From positions 97,753,321 through 97,817,320 of the forward strand of contig JAOWCC010001634.1 of assembly GCA_030867875.1 (NCBI GenBank): DNA of 64,000 nt. The letters run 5' to 3'. Position 1 is the first letter of the stretch. Every line of letters starts with the position of its first letter. Source of the DNA: Actinernus sp. WN-2022. Taxonomy: Eukaryota; Cnidaria; Anthozoa; Actiniaria; Actinernidae. The position numbers and the translations under genes are program-made. Below, in pieces: positions 1 to 11,034 of the stretch. Under the pieces are notes generated by a model. The model made no database searches. It was given only the letters and a program-made list of their open reading frames with translations, and had not been told where the DNA came from.

Positions 1-597
1 TCGAAGAAACTACTCTACTGTGGTAGGTTCGCCGAATCCGGGAGGTTTTACACATCTATTCATTCTTACTTTCTCTAAAAGTGGTAGTTGATCATGAGAT
101 CTCCACCTTTCCCAACGAGTGAGAATGTGATCTGGTATGGGATCATCCCAGTTGACGTCTTCGCGGCATAGATTTTGAAGTATTTGCTTTCCTACTAAGT
201 TAACTGGTGCGGCCATGCCGAGTGGGTCGTATACGGAGCTGACCGTTGACAGGATCCCACGACGAGTGCAGGACGTGTCCTTTAGTTGGATCCTAAAGCC
301 AAAGGTGTCTGATGCAATACATCATTAAGTGCCCAATGATCGTTGCACTGGTAAGATGTCGTGGCGCAGATCAAGGTCTTTCAATTCCTTGGCCCGGTCT
401 TCAACGGGAAGGGCTTCTATCACTGTCTTACTATTACTGGCAAACTTGTGAAGTCGGAGCTTCGCTGTAGCGCACATAGCTTGGCTGTTCAGAATAACTT
501 GGATTGCTTGTTCTGGACTGACAAAGGATCTCAAACCGTCGTTACATAGAACTCCTTCTCTAGGAATTCTGTAGGCTCTCCTCCAAACTCTTCTCAT
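1..597 (-). pseudogene. BEL/Pao reverse transcriptase (catalytic box altered) and RNase H start
   Basis: The frame at 597-325 reads '...VLCNDGLRSFVSPEQAIQ' followed by 'MCATAKLRLHKFASNS' and 'ELKDLDLRHDILPVQRSLG'. This is the stretch after the RT catalytic box in BEL/Pao elements. The box itself, normally YVDD, reads LCND here, so the first catalytic Asp is lost. After a break, 216-10 continues with 'MAAPVNLVGKQILQNLC' and 'LTRWERWRSH', the RT to RNase H connection. The element runs off the left edge of the window. Confidence 0.8.
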
Positions 598-611
598 CCA
601 ACATTCTCAAG

Positions 612-970
612 AACAAATATAAGAAAATTTTCAATAGCCTATGAAGGACCAACATTTTGGAATTCTATCCCTAACGAGATGAAAAATAGAACTTCTCTCA
701 CCAGTTTCAAATACAATCTGAAATCCTATTTACTTAACCAGTCATCTCCTTAACTAACTGATCTATGTCTGCTCTTCTTCGCTCCCTTCTTCTCCTTTTC
801 TTTCCAATCATCTTTCTCTTATCATAATATTAATATTCAGTATAATATTGTTAGATCATTAGCTCACGCTTAAAAAAGCAACCTAAAGTAATGTCTTTGG
901 CTTCCATTTAGGTTGTCTTCCACTGTAATTTATTATAATTTTTTGTATTTTTATGTGTGTACATGGTGGT
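612..970 (+). mobile_element. LINE 3' end (L2/CR1-like ORF2 tail) nested in the BEL element
   Basis: Translation of 630-750 gives 'GPTFWNSIPNEMKNRTSLTSFKYNLKS', the C-terminal tail typical of L2/CR1-like LINE ORF2 proteins, followed by a short AT-rich 3' UTR. It lies opposite to the BEL RT and separates two halves of it, so it is a younger insertion. The exact borders are uncertain. Confidence 0.65.
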
Positions 971-999
971 TTGTGTGTAATAAAGATGATGAGAGAACC

Positions 1000-1682
1000 T
1001 TAGCTGTTTCTCCGAGGCCAAAGTTTGCGACGCCGGGAGAGGAAACTGCTCCGAAAAGGTGCACATTCATCCAATACTCCACAAGAAATCCATCGTTGTT
1101 GTCAAACTATAGAAATCGTAAGAAGTCTCTGTGCTCAGAGTTAACACTAAAACTGTGGAACATCTGTTCGATGTCGCATGTCACGGCTACTTCTTCTTTA
1201 CGGAAACGAGAAAGGGCTCCCATCAAGACATTCATCCAATCAGGACCATGATGGAGATGTCAGTTGAGTGAGTCATCGTGAAAGACTGCACTACAATCGA
1301 AAACGACTCGGATCTGCTCCGGTTTCTTGGGATGGTACACGTCGAAAGGCAGGAGGTACCATACTTTGGAGGTTTGGAGTTGTTCTGTTGGTACGCGGTT
1401 AGCGTGTTCACGATCGAAGATTTTCTGCATGAACTCGATGTAGGCTTTGCACACCTTGTCATTACTCATAAGTTTCCTTTTAAAACAGAGTAGTCTCTTC
1501 ACACACTGATCACGGTTGTCTGGTAAGCTAATTTCGTCAGTCTTAAAAGGGAGTGGCATCTCCCAGTTGCCTTTGTCGTTCTTGTGGATACCTTCGCTGA
1601 GGAGGGTGCTAAAGCGTCGATCTTCCGTTGACTCGACCTGTTCTGTCCCGCGGATATTACGACTATGGTGCACGTAACTCAC
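1000..1682 (-). pseudogene. BEL/Pao reverse transcriptase, N-terminal part
   Basis: The frame shows 'DRRFSTLLSEG', 'GNWEMPLPFK' and 'VWYLLPFDVYHPKKPEQIRVVFDCSA', the signature start of the BEL/Pao RT. Further down the minus strand (1250-1000), after a frameshift, come 'PDWMNVLMGALSRFR', 'VAVTCDIEQMF', 'DFLRFLWF' and 'LFGAVSSPGVANFG'. A tract around 1250-1260 breaks the frame. The remainder of the RT is found at 597-1, beyond a nested LINE tail. Confidence 0.8.
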
Positions 1683-1979
1683 TATAGTCCAACTGCATCA
1701 TTTCTTTTATCTGTCTTGGAGTTGTCAAATCCTTATTCGGAGACTCTGTAGTGGATGAGATAAGAGTACTGTTCGTGTGGTTGTTACTAGCAGTGGCGCA
1801 ATTTTGGTCATTGTTTCCTTCATCAAGGCACACACGCCCGATGATTGTCCATCCAAATTTGTATTATTCTGCCCAAGGCTCATCTTCTTTGCCGTATATG
1901 ATATGCAAAGGCTGGAAGGCGGTTGGAACATTGCGTCCAGTTAACATACCGATCTCTATATCGATCTCTATACCGATCT

Positions 1980-2603
1980 CTATATCAGGGCGATGGTTTC
2001 TCTTAGATGACTCCATTGGTTAGCTGTCTGGTGTTGCAATGTCGTCCAGATTGTCCGGAATCTGATCTTGTGAGTAAGCGTAAGGAACCTTGATAGGCTG
2101 GTGGGACCTTCTACATCCTGATTGCGTAGACCATTTACTTTGTTAGTACGAATACTGTTTATGCATACAATTGTATTGACTTCAAGCGTGACTTCTTGGT
2201 CCTTTGCATGTAACTGATCTAGAAGCGAGTCTGTGACGAAAACGTCTGTAGACTGATCATCTAGCACCGCGTAAGTAGGAATTCGCACTATGGGACTGTC
2301 TTGGTGGAAAACCTGAAGGAGGACTATTCTAGCGCATGAACGTGCTGACTGGCTTTGGCCACAGACTTGTGTGCAGGCAGAACTGGTTACATTCGAGTCA
2401 CTATTTACATCATGCTTTGCTGGATCGTGCAGGACGGTGGCATGTTTTCGTTTACACAGTTTACACTCAGGTTTGTTTTGGTTACAATTCTTGGCTATAT
2501 GTTTGCCTGAGCTTACACCCTTAATGCAAATGCCATTCTTATTCATCAAGAACTCCTTTCGTTGATCGAAACTCAACCTCTTAAACTGTTCACAGTCATC
2601 CAT
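1980..2603 (-). pseudogene. BEL/Pao zinc knuckle and aspartic protease remnant
   Basis: The open frame begins with a CCHC-like segment: a degenerate first half, then 'CKLCKRKHATVLH'. It continues into a DUF1758-like protease region with the variant active-site phrase 'AVLDDQSTDVFV', where retropepsins normally have D-S/T-G. The first Cys of the knuckle and the protease active-site triad are both altered, fitting a decayed copy. The order Gag core - knuckle - protease - RT matches BEL/Pao. Confidence 0.7.
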
Positions 2604-4595
2604 AGCATGAGAGCGTTTCTTGTGATAGAAACAGAAGACGGCTGGTGCAGCGTCAGTGTCTGTTTGTTGGTCTTCAGCTGTTTGTGGCGGAGGTTATTGG
2701 TTGGGTTCACTGGAAGATGATGCTAAGATAGTAGCTGAACAGTTCTGGAACGACCAAGGGATCTGGTAAACTTTGATATATTTCTTGCACTGGTCTCTAA
2801 TGTTTGTGTAATTTGCGGTACGTTCATCCTCTCGGCCTCATAGCTCACACGCGCGACAAATTCTTTAAATGAGAGGAAGGCATCTTACCCTTTTGTCTGT
2901 GAAGTTTAATCACTTTGTCAGATCACTTCGATTTAAACCATCCAGGTAGCTTCTCAACGAGCGGTTGGATCTGAGATGGGAAATTAAACACCTTTAGACT
3001 TTCGATCTCTACTTGACGAAGGAAGTCACTGAATTCCTCTAGGGCTGCTGCATCATTCTGTTCGATTTTTGGCCAAGCTACTAGCTTCCTCTCAAATTAA
3101 AGTTGGCTCCGATTATCGCACTATGGCCAAATCGTTCTTTGAAAATCTTCCGTGCATGACAGTATGTCATCTCTGGATTGTGAACCGTATACTGTAATTG
3201 CTCCACTACTTTCTTAGCCTTGCCATCTAGATATTGGTATAGAAGGTGTAACTTTTGCTGAGGTGTAACCCGTATAGAATCGATAAGTGCATCAAATGCA
3301 TTTTCCCAGAGGAAATATCTCGTTTTGTCCTTTTCGTCACCTCTAAAAGGATCTGGAATTGCCTGTGGGAGGCGCTGTAACTGACTGACCTTTTTGAGAG
3401 CATCGGCTATTTGTACTGAGTTGTCTTGTGGTGAAAGAACATACACTGGCGATGACGATGGAGCAAAGGCTGGTGGGTTGCCAAACGAGCTCCTTGGAAC
3501 AAAGGGGGCAAATTGCGGACTTGCTGAAGATACTGATGAAAGTGGATCTTCTTCCTGGCTGCATTTGGTTGTGGTGTCGACTTGAGAGTCCTGGTCCTGC
3601 ATTTTGGGTGTGGCTAAAGGGATACCTGTGGCAGTGGGGCACTTGGGCGTGGTTGTTTTGGATGTGGCTGTATCTCTGACGGGACGGTAGTCAGGGTAGC
3701 AATTGGGACTGCATCGGTCAACGTGGAGGGCGCTAGGATGGTTATGGGAGTTGAAGCAGCTTCCGGTGCGTGCTCGTTCAGAAATGCAGACATAACATTA
3801 TGCCGTTCAGTGGGCAACGGTGGCCGCTGGAAATCATCCAAGCCATTTTCTTCATCAACTGCCCTTTGGTATACAGCCTCTTGCGCTGTGACTTCTTCAA
3901 GCTCTTGTTGAATTGTTAACTGTTCCAGCTTCTGCTTTTGGTCTGCAATGGCTGCTGTAAATTTCAACTTTCGCTGTAAGGTTGCGCTCTTAGCTTGCAC
4001 ATCGATGAGAATTTCCCTACCCGAGGATGTGCTCGATTTACTCGACTTTCGAGATCTATGGGATCCGTGCGAGGAAATAGACCCTATATCTTCATGACAA
4101 ATCTGTCGCAAATAGATCTGAGCGGCGGCGTGAGTTGCCTGATAGCTATCGGTTAGGAACTTCTGTTTATTTGTAGTGTGTTGAATCTGAGTCTTGTAGT
4201 AACTCAATCCATTCATCAAAGGCTTGAACAGCACTGTTGGCTTCGATCGTCAATATCAACATTTCCTTTATTATTTTATCTGAATCAAGATACGTGTGCA
4301 TAATTGTTTCAAAGGTACACAGCTCAGTACGAAATTCTTTATCCTTTGCTAAGGCATTTTTACGTTTCAGTTCGGTGATATATTCTTGTCCCTTAGCTGT
4401 CATGGTTCTGAGTCAGGGTCCCTGTGTAATAAGGTTTTCTGAACTACCATCAATCGTTGACATTACTGGTAATGTAGGAACATTTGTGGGCGAGATTATT
4501 CCTGTTTCTATAATTTCTGTGGCAGAATTGACTGTTGTCGTAGGTTTATCTGACGCCATTTCCATGTTATCTTTACTGTTGTGTGTCAGGCTCAT
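2604..4595 (-). pseudogene. BEL/Pao Gag remnant
   Basis: The N-terminal piece (4595-4167) and a coiled-coil-like stretch rich in K/Q/E (around 3900-4000) lead into a Ser-rich, then Pro-rich linker. Next comes a DUF1759-type core at 3380-3081 with the hallmark order 'LPxAIPDPFRGDE', 'FLWENAFDALID', 'LLYQYLDGKAKKVVEQL' and 'ARKIFKERFG'. This core is the Gag-like region typical of BEL/Pao and Pao-derived domesticated genes. The coding frame changes several times (near 4200, 3610 and 3090), so no intact polyprotein is made. Region 2604-3080 holds a poorly conserved continuation that I can only place by position. Confidence 0.75.
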
Positions 4596-4748
4596 AAGAC
4601 TGAATTTTAATTAAAATTTGCTAACTCGAGAACCAACGAAACCACTTCTGGTTGAATATATTATAAATTCACTGGGTAGCTATTTGGCTTTCAAGCTGTA
4701 TACTTCTGAAGACAAATGACTTAGATTAGACAAAAAGTATTAAAATCC

Positions 4749-6480
4749 GTGTTACAAGTCCACACTGAAGTCCGTCAAACTAAAACAAAGGTCAGAAGGT
4801 CAGAGATCAGGAACAAATATGTACCAATAAAAACGAAACATAAGGCCGTACTTACAATTATTGTGAGAACTAAGCGAAGAACTATAAACAAGGCTAGAAT
4901 TGCTCAACTTCTTAATTATTACTTCACCAATGTTGCTGCTTCAATTTTTGAACCGGATACTCAGCATTATGGAACTGGCTACAGAGATCATCCCAGCATT
5001 CTTTTAATCAAGAAACATATTTGTACTGATAGCTCCCCTATCTTTAACTTCCCACCTGTTCACCCTTGCTTTGTCAGCGACATCATCCTAGCACTTTCCT
5101 CATCCAAGGCTATGGGCCACGATAATATACGGCCGATTCGTCTGGTTAAATATGGCTTCATTGCTATTGCTCCATGCACCATTGACTAACCTGTTTAACT
5201 TCTACTTAACCGTGAATCACTTCAATCCCTACTTGTTGGAAATATGGCCAAGTAACTCCTATTTTTAAGAAAGGACTAGAACTTTCAAGAACAAATTATC
5301 GACCTATTACTGTACTCTCGATGTTTTTGAGTGTGTTATGGCTTATCAGTTATATGCATGATCCCTTCTCTGATAAGCTATCAGACTTTCTATCAGCTTA
5401 TCGTACATTTTACAGTTGTCAGTCTTCCTTACTACGTATTCTGGAGGAATTTAGATCTTCGCTAGACAGTAAGCAGTAAGCAGTTAACCAGTTGGTGCTA
5501 AAGCTATGCTATATAAAGCCTACATATTACCACAGCTAAATTACTGTTCTGTTGTTTATAAAAATAAAAATTAAAAATAAAATAAATGGTTTATTTTACG
5601 TCGAAGATACAGGAAGCCGTTACCGGGTCTCCCAAGCCAGAGGCTTATGTTTAAGTATTCCGACGAACTCCATGGTCGAATTGGAATTTAGGTTGGTTTT
5701 TGAGGAGGGAGGAAAACCGGAGAACGCGGAGAGAAACCCTCGGAGCAAGGGCGTGATACCAACAAACTCAACTCACATATGGCGCCGCGTCCGGGATTCG
5801 AACCTGGGCCACAGAATTAGAGGCGAAGCGCTTAACCACTGCACTACCCTGGCTGCCCGTGTTGTTTGGCACTGCTGTGGCAAGCGTAACTCTGATAAGC
5901 TCGAGAAACTCAATCAACGTTGTCTACGCGTTGTATTAAACAATTTCCACGATAGTTATGACAATTTACTTAGATTAATAGACCAACCTAGCCTCTTAAA
6001 TAGAATATATTGCGATATACTCATCTTTGTTTATAAAGCTTTGCATTCACAAGTTCCATCTTATATAACTAGTCTTTTCCAGAAGAGAACATCATCCTAT
6101 AATTTACGTGGTCAGTCTACCTTGGCTATACCTAGAGTTAACAGTACTAAATATGGTCTTTACTCCTTTAGATATTCTGGTGCTAAGTTATGGAACTCAC
6201 TTCCCGATTATATTCGTAATCTACCTTTAAACCAGTTAAAATCTACTATCAGGTCACCTTTTGTAGCACTTCATAACTGTATTTAATCTGTCAATTTCTC
6301 CCCTCCCCACTATTATATTAGCAATTGTACATAATTTATTAATTAGCTTATATTTTAATATTAATTTAGTTGCCTTATTTAATTTGTTTTTACTTATAAT
6401 TGTTATTCTGTTTTCGGAGATATTAGCATGTATTTGCTATCTTAAATTCGAAGCAAAATAAGGTTATTGTATTGTTGTAT
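4749..6480 (+). mobile_element. Degenerate L2/CR1-like LINE (RT and C-terminal tail), interrupted by a SINE
   Basis: At 4890-5189 the frame shows the pre-RT and RT start ('ARIAQLLNYYFTNVAASIF', 'ALSSSKAMGHDNI'). At 5220-5480 there is a frameshifted RT continuation with 'YRPITVLS' and 'FLSAYRTF' like words. The middle of the RT, including the catalytic box, is missing. From 5500 the tail resumes ('LPQLNYCSVV'), is cut by a SINE at 5558-5859, and continues at 5868-6286 with 'WHCCGKRNSDKLEKLNQRCLR' and 'RYSGAKLWNSLPDYIRNLP'. The stretch 6290-6480 is an AT-rich 3' UTR ending in TTGTATTG repeats. Confidence 0.8.
5558..5859 (-). mobile_element. tRNA-derived SINE inserted in a LINE, with 8-bp TSD
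   Basis: On the minus strand it begins at 5859 with a tRNA-like head: A box TAGTGCAGTGG and B box GGTTCGAATCC, the latter in the rc of 5790-5815. It runs through a SINE body to an A/T-rich tail at 5558-5590. It is flanked by the direct repeat TGTTGTTT (5550-5557 and 5860-5867). Removing it plus one repeat copy rejoins the host LINE frame (NYCSVV-WHCC). A relative lies at 38200-38470. Confidence 0.85.
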
Positions 6481-7197
6481 TGTAACTGGCTTGAAACATG
6501 GCGGCCACGAACTGACCTTGTGGAACCTCGTTCTGGTGCTGATATATCCACAGGGAACCCATTGGCCGTGAAGCCGTTACATTACTATCATTTAATGTAA
6601 TAGTTGCTGTACATTTAACTGTTTAGATTAGAACTATTGTATCTTTTTCTCAAAAATAAAAGTAGTGGTCAACCAGAAAACCATGCTCCTTAATTTTGAC
6701 TACTACACACCAATCTATTATTAATCAACTCAACTGTTCCTTTCTAAAATTATCCTAATATATCCTATTCATTGTACAATTGATTCTTATATTTGTATGT
6801 AAAATAGATCAGTGTGTAAAATAAACAAAACTGAACTGAAACTATCGATTTTTGAAATAGCGGAGTTACAAAGTACCCGTACGTACAACTGCCAATGCTT
6901 TTTTCGCACCATAAGTTTGTTATTAAGTAGATATCATGGCAATGCAGCTCTTCTGGACTTTGGTATTTTTGAATTCAGCAATCAAAATCGGCAAAGTAGT
7001 CAGTTTATTATCAGAAACCTAATTCAACGCTTAATGTTGATGTTTGAAATTGTGATTAATTTGCATTCGTTATTAGCTTTCCCAGCTTCCAATATTAAAG
7101 CCGAAAGTCATTCACTTAGGGGTTGATCTGAAATTATCAGTCGTAGAAAACAAAATACTGCAAGAAAAACCCGATCGTTATCGGGAACAACCTATAT
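6481..7197. other. Intergenic, nothing recognised
   Basis: AT-rich spacer. Reading frames here are short and show no family signature; the longest (6812-7126 +) has no recognisable domain. Confidence 0.5.
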
Positions 7198-8051
7198 CAG
7201 GGGCCACATTCACGAAGGTGCCTTAGGACACAAGAGCCCCCTAAGATAGACTTTAGGACAAAAGCGTTATTCACGAACACCTCCTAAGTCTTAAGATGTG
7301 TCCTAAATTTAAGAGGTCAAAATCGATGTCTTAACTTTTAGGATAATTTTTTTTATGTCCTAAACGGCACAAAAATGGCGGCCAAGTTATTGGCGCTCTA
7401 ACGTCGGCGAGCGTTTTGGAAGAGGAAATCCTGTTGAGGCAGTATCGCTTCACCCATACATAACATTTTATCCCCTATTTTCTTAAGTTGTGGCGGTGAA
7501 TGACCTCACCCAGTCTTCCTTGCTTATTTGCGGTTTGGAGCCGCTTTCTTTTTTGTTTCGCTCTTCCTCCATTTCTTTCGTACTTCATCCACCGACCGAT
7601 TGTTGCCAGACACAGCCCTCACCTCTTCGTATGCCCTCTCCAATTCGCGTTTAATTTCTTCTGAACATTTGTGTCCATGTTATTTAAGGACTGAGTTAAA
7701 TATAATTTATTTCCTACTTTGTACGGCTTCTACCAAGACCGCTATTTCTTGTTTGGTAAAATTGGGCCTTCGCCTCTTTGCTTTCGCAGCCATAACGACT
7801 GATTTCGCAAATGACTAATTTAAAGACATAAATATTAATTAGGCCATATATAAGGCCAGCGCTGATTGGCGTTTTCATTATAATCGATAATTTTACGGAG
7901 GCTGGAAACGTAAGAGATGTCTTAGCTGAGAACATCTTATGAGTACTCTAGGACAGAGTTTCTGAATCGCATTTACGACATCTCTTAAGACAGTCACACA
8001 TTTTATATCTTATGACATGTCTTAGGAAAAGTTTCGTGAATCTGGCCCCTG
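7198..8051. mobile_element. Harbinger-like DNA transposon remnant
   Basis: The ends are inverted: CAGGGGCCACATTCACGAA at 7198 and its complement, with one mismatch, ending at 8051. Subterminal words such as 'ATTCACGAA' and 'CCTAAG' recur on both sides. The interior carries a Myb/SANT-like ORF remnant on the minus strand and a possible transposase N-terminus on the plus strand near 7374-7460 ('EEEILLRQYRF'). Two-gene Harbinger elements encode a DDE transposase and a Myb/SANT-like protein, which fits. I see no clear 3-bp TSD. Confidence 0.7.
7531..7800 (-). pseudogene. Myb/SANT-like DNA-binding protein remnant of a Harbinger element
   Basis: Starting at the ATG near 7791 (minus), the frame reads 'KRRRPNFTKQEIAVLVEAVQ'. 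After a stop and frameshift it resumes with 'EEIKRELERAYEEVRAVSGN' and 'RSVDEVRKKWRKSETKKKAA'. This is the trihelix/Myb-SANT-like domain of Harbinger-encoded accessory proteins (NAIF1-like). The middle helix is lost through a deletion and in-frame stops. Confidence 0.65.
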
Positions 8052-8477
8052 TTCTCCATATGCTAGCGCGAAGAAAGCCGACCAAATGTTGTCAAATAGC
8101 AAACAACATACCAGATTTTCCCGCGAGTATCAAAGTTTTTGCGTACAGCGCAATCTTGCATTGATGGTCGATAATCTAGTGACTGTACTGTTGAGCGCTT
8201 TCGAAAAAATCTATAGGCCGTGGAATTGACGAACGAACTGCAAAGAATTACTGCATGCATGTCATCGATTTTTAAGCCAGTCTAAACTTGCCATTTTGAT
8301 TTTCAACAAATCAGTCTTGTTACAATACGTAGTTCTGTCTTTCTCGATTCACTACAAGTGATTGTACGAGACTTTCTCGCAAAGAATATATTCCAAGTAC
8401 TGTTCCATCGAACACGCACATGACGTAACGCGTGCGGTTATTAACGTCACAGTTTGCAACAGGTCGTGATTATCACT

Positions 8478-8697
8478 CAATAGAGGTAATCGGCTAACGC
8501 TGTTGCCACCCAATTCAGATCATGTGATGTAAACACACATTACTCTGGAGAATTGACTCTTTGAAAATATATTTTATTCAGATAGGCATGGGTGCATTAT
8601 GATTAGAATGAAAAAGGAATAATTCCCCAGAGTAGCATCTGTTTACATCACATGATCTGAATTGGGTGGCAACAGCGTTAGCCGATTACCTCTATTG
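8478..8697. repeat. Foldback MITE, 220 bp
   Basis: The left arm begins CAATAGAGGTAATCGGCTAA and the right arm ends with its complement. The arms pair over about 70 bp with few mismatches ('ACATCACATGATCTGAATTG' in the right arm). The loop is AT-rich and non-coding. Confidence 0.85.
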
Positions 8698-9169
8698 CAA
8701 GTTGTTAAAAAACTTCAAGCTGACAAACTGCTGGGAAATTGTTTAATACTCTTATTCTAACAGATTGCATTTTAAAACATATGGACAACGATGGCTTTGT
8801 GAGTAAGGTTACAGGTGAGTTAATTAGGAAATGCTTTGATGAATTCTCGCAGCGCATCAGTTAGGTTGGATTCTTCAGTAACAATTTCGTTGAATTGTCA
8901 GATCAGAGCTGTTCAAGAACATTTTAACAAAAACAATAGGCCTGCCGATGAGTGTTAAACCTAATTTACTCGAACACCGCCTTAACGAGCGCATGGGACG
9001 TCCTTAGGGACATTATGTGCGTTTACATTTGACGGGTTATGCGAAGAAAACGAGCTCTGAAAATTCAACCTCGAAAAGATACAGCAAAAGCTAATCGAAT
9101 GTCTTCGAAAAGGGGGGAATTTATTTATAAAAGATTTCTCTAACATTTGTAGCATGTGGCTTTTTAAGA
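8698..9169. other. Intergenic, nothing recognised
   Basis: No coding signature, RNA gene or repeat structure seen on either strand. Confidence 0.5.
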
Positions 9170-9425
9170 CTGTTTTCTACAGTACTCTGATGCATCTAAG
9201 CTAGAACAAACTCAAAAGACTGCATCAAGTTTGTTTGTAATTATTTATCATAGCTATGACCGCTATACTAATACTTCTGATCTTGTAAGTTCACTGGGCA
9301 GGGACGCTCTTGAGAACCGAAGGCTTGCCCAGCAGGCCACTATCTCGGTTTACAAAATTCGTAGTGGTCTGGTGGGGCTTGACTTCCCTTCCAATATTGT
9401 CCCAACCCAGGAGCTTAGCCAGAGT
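9170..9425 (+). mobile_element. LINE ORF2 C-terminal tail fragment
   Basis: Frame 9184-9420 reads 'SDASKLEQTQKTASSLFV', then 'HSYDRYTNTSDLVSSLG', 'LENRRLAQQATISVYKI' and 'SGLVGLDFPSNIV'. This matches the post-RT tail of CR1/L2-type LINEs (consensus of the type 'QRRAARFV..YdrysSVt..L..L.W..L..RR'). It is a fragment with no RT nearby. Confidence 0.65.
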
Positions 9426-9906
9426 GGGGTCCATGGGGCCCGGCCTCCCTTCTTTCGTTAAAAAAACGCAATTGAAAAGTAGCGTCACAGTAACGCACCT
9501 AATATGAAGCTAAGTGATTTACCGGGAGTCAATGAACAATGCGACAGTCTTACTGGAAAGGTTGGTAACTGAAAGCTGAGATGTACCTGAATAGCCGAGA
9601 TTGGTGTGAAAGACCGCGTTCTCTATGTAAAAGAGTACTGCAGTCGCGAAATTCGTGATGCAAAGTACTGGCTACGCCACTGCAATCTGTTTGTAATGTC
9701 CTTGCTTTAGCTATTCCTTTTATGTCCGATAGATTACCTGTACACGTGGTAAATGCTCCATCATTAGCAGTTGGTTTTATCTGATTACGATTCCTATTTC
9801 CCGTTGTTTTTCGCACAATGTCGCTTTTGCTTGGAAAGTGTCAATGAGGCCTTCTCCGCACCAAAGGCGCTTATAACTGAAAAAGTATATTCATTTTTAC
9901 ACCTTA
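9426..9906. other. Intergenic, nothing recognised
   Basis: Short unconvincing frames only. Confidence 0.45.
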
Positions 9907-10080
9907 AAAAAAGGTAAAGGTAAAGCGACCTTATTTAACGTCGGTAGCTCGTAACAGTCTTGAAAGATTGATGGACTTGAGGCCGACGGGATACCTACGA
10001 TTTAACGTCCTTATCCGAGAAGACGTGAAGGTCTAACCATTTGCAGTTCGTGAGCTAGATTGTTTCACAAAGGCAGCACC

Positions 10081-10119
<39 letters not shown>

Positions 10120-10190
10120 CCGGGGTTTGGACCCGCGACCTCCCGCACAACAGACCGGTGCTTAACCACTGAGCTAACCGGGAGGCGGCT
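9907..10190 (-). mobile_element. tRNA-derived SINE
   Basis: On the minus strand a tRNA-like head (10190-10100) shows an A-box-like TAGCTCAGTGG and a B box of the form GGTCCAAACCC. The body runs down to a run of 'GGTAAAGGTAAAG' complement at about 9910-9925. It differs from the SINE at 5558 in sequence and is probably another family. Confidence 0.7.
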
Positions 10191-10787
10191 ATTTATTATT
10201 ATCTATTTATTAATGTATGTACTTGCACTATTTATTGACTTTGTATTTCACTCCTGTATTTCGTAATAATTTTCTTATCATTTTTTTATGCACCTTCTGG
10301 TATTAGTGTATGCTATCAAAGGAAGTCAAAATCTAAGATCTCAGGTGAAAAAAAAGGATTCTTTTTGGGTATGACTCGTACCGAAAATCAGTACATCGTA
10401 AAGGTGGTTCTTTCAACTTTAAAATCCAGCATTTGGCTTTTGATAACTAGCTCAAAAGTATGTTAAAAGTGTGTGTCTGTACAGCACGGTACAAATCTTT
10501 TGTAATCGAGCAGCTGAGACAGAAACGCTCGACTGATTTCCGTGCTTTGAAGCCAAAAGTCCCGGATGTATCCAAGGATTCTGTGCGATGGACCATATTG
10601 CAGAGAATCGCATAGCCAAAGCTGAATCGCACGGTGCATTTGCGAAATCAGACGCTGATTGGCTGAGACGGAGTGGTGATTCAGAGTGGAATCACCACTG
10701 TAGACTTACGCGCGCTATTGATAACTTAGCAAAATATCAACAAATGTACTAGTACATCTTCAAGTAATTCATCGAACTATGCGATTC
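10191..10787. other. Intergenic, nothing recognised
   Basis: AT-rich, no convincing coding frame. Confidence 0.45.
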
Positions 10788-10902
10788 AAGGAAAATCACA
10801 TGCCTGACTCGGTAATTCCACGTTAAAATGCACTCGAAAAACAGATATCGCCCGAGTCGCTATTTAACGTGGAATTACCTCGTCAGGCATGTGATTTTCC
10901 TA
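10788..10902. repeat. Palindromic MITE, 115 bp
   Basis: The arms AGGAAAATCACATGCCTGAC ... and complement flank inner arms GGTAATTCCACGTTA / TAACGTGGAATTACC. The result is a nearly perfect hairpin. Confidence 0.85.
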
Positions 10903-10917
10903 TAATATGTAAGGGTT

Positions 10918-11034
10918 AGATAATGGAACGACAGTTCTATGTGCATGTTGGATGTGCTTTCGTGCTAGCGCGCTCGTGGTTTTCTATCTAAATGCTCGGC
11001 ACTCTAAATCACATAGAACTCGAGTGTTCATTAT
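10918..11034. repeat. Inverted-repeat element, about 117 bp
   Basis: TAGATAATGGAACGACAGTT at the left end pairs with AACTCGAGTGTTCATTATCTA at the right end with mismatches. The outer 9 bases and the AGTTCTATGTG core are exact. Confidence 0.65.

Larger units (their letters stand above)
1..4595 (-). mobile_element. Degenerate BEL/Pao LTR retrotransposon (gag-pol), minus strand
   Basis: Read on the minus strand from 4595 down to 1, the fragments follow BEL/Pao order: a Gln/Glu-rich Gag N-terminus, a DUF1759-like Gag core, a zinc knuckle, a DUF1758-like aspartic protease region, then reverse transcriptase and the start of the RNase H region. The frame is broken many times by stops and frameshifts, and a LINE tail lies inside the RT (about 600-970). 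The 3' half of pol and the 3' LTR lie outside the window. I could not delimit a 5' LTR right of 4595. The element is dead. Confidence 0.85.
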
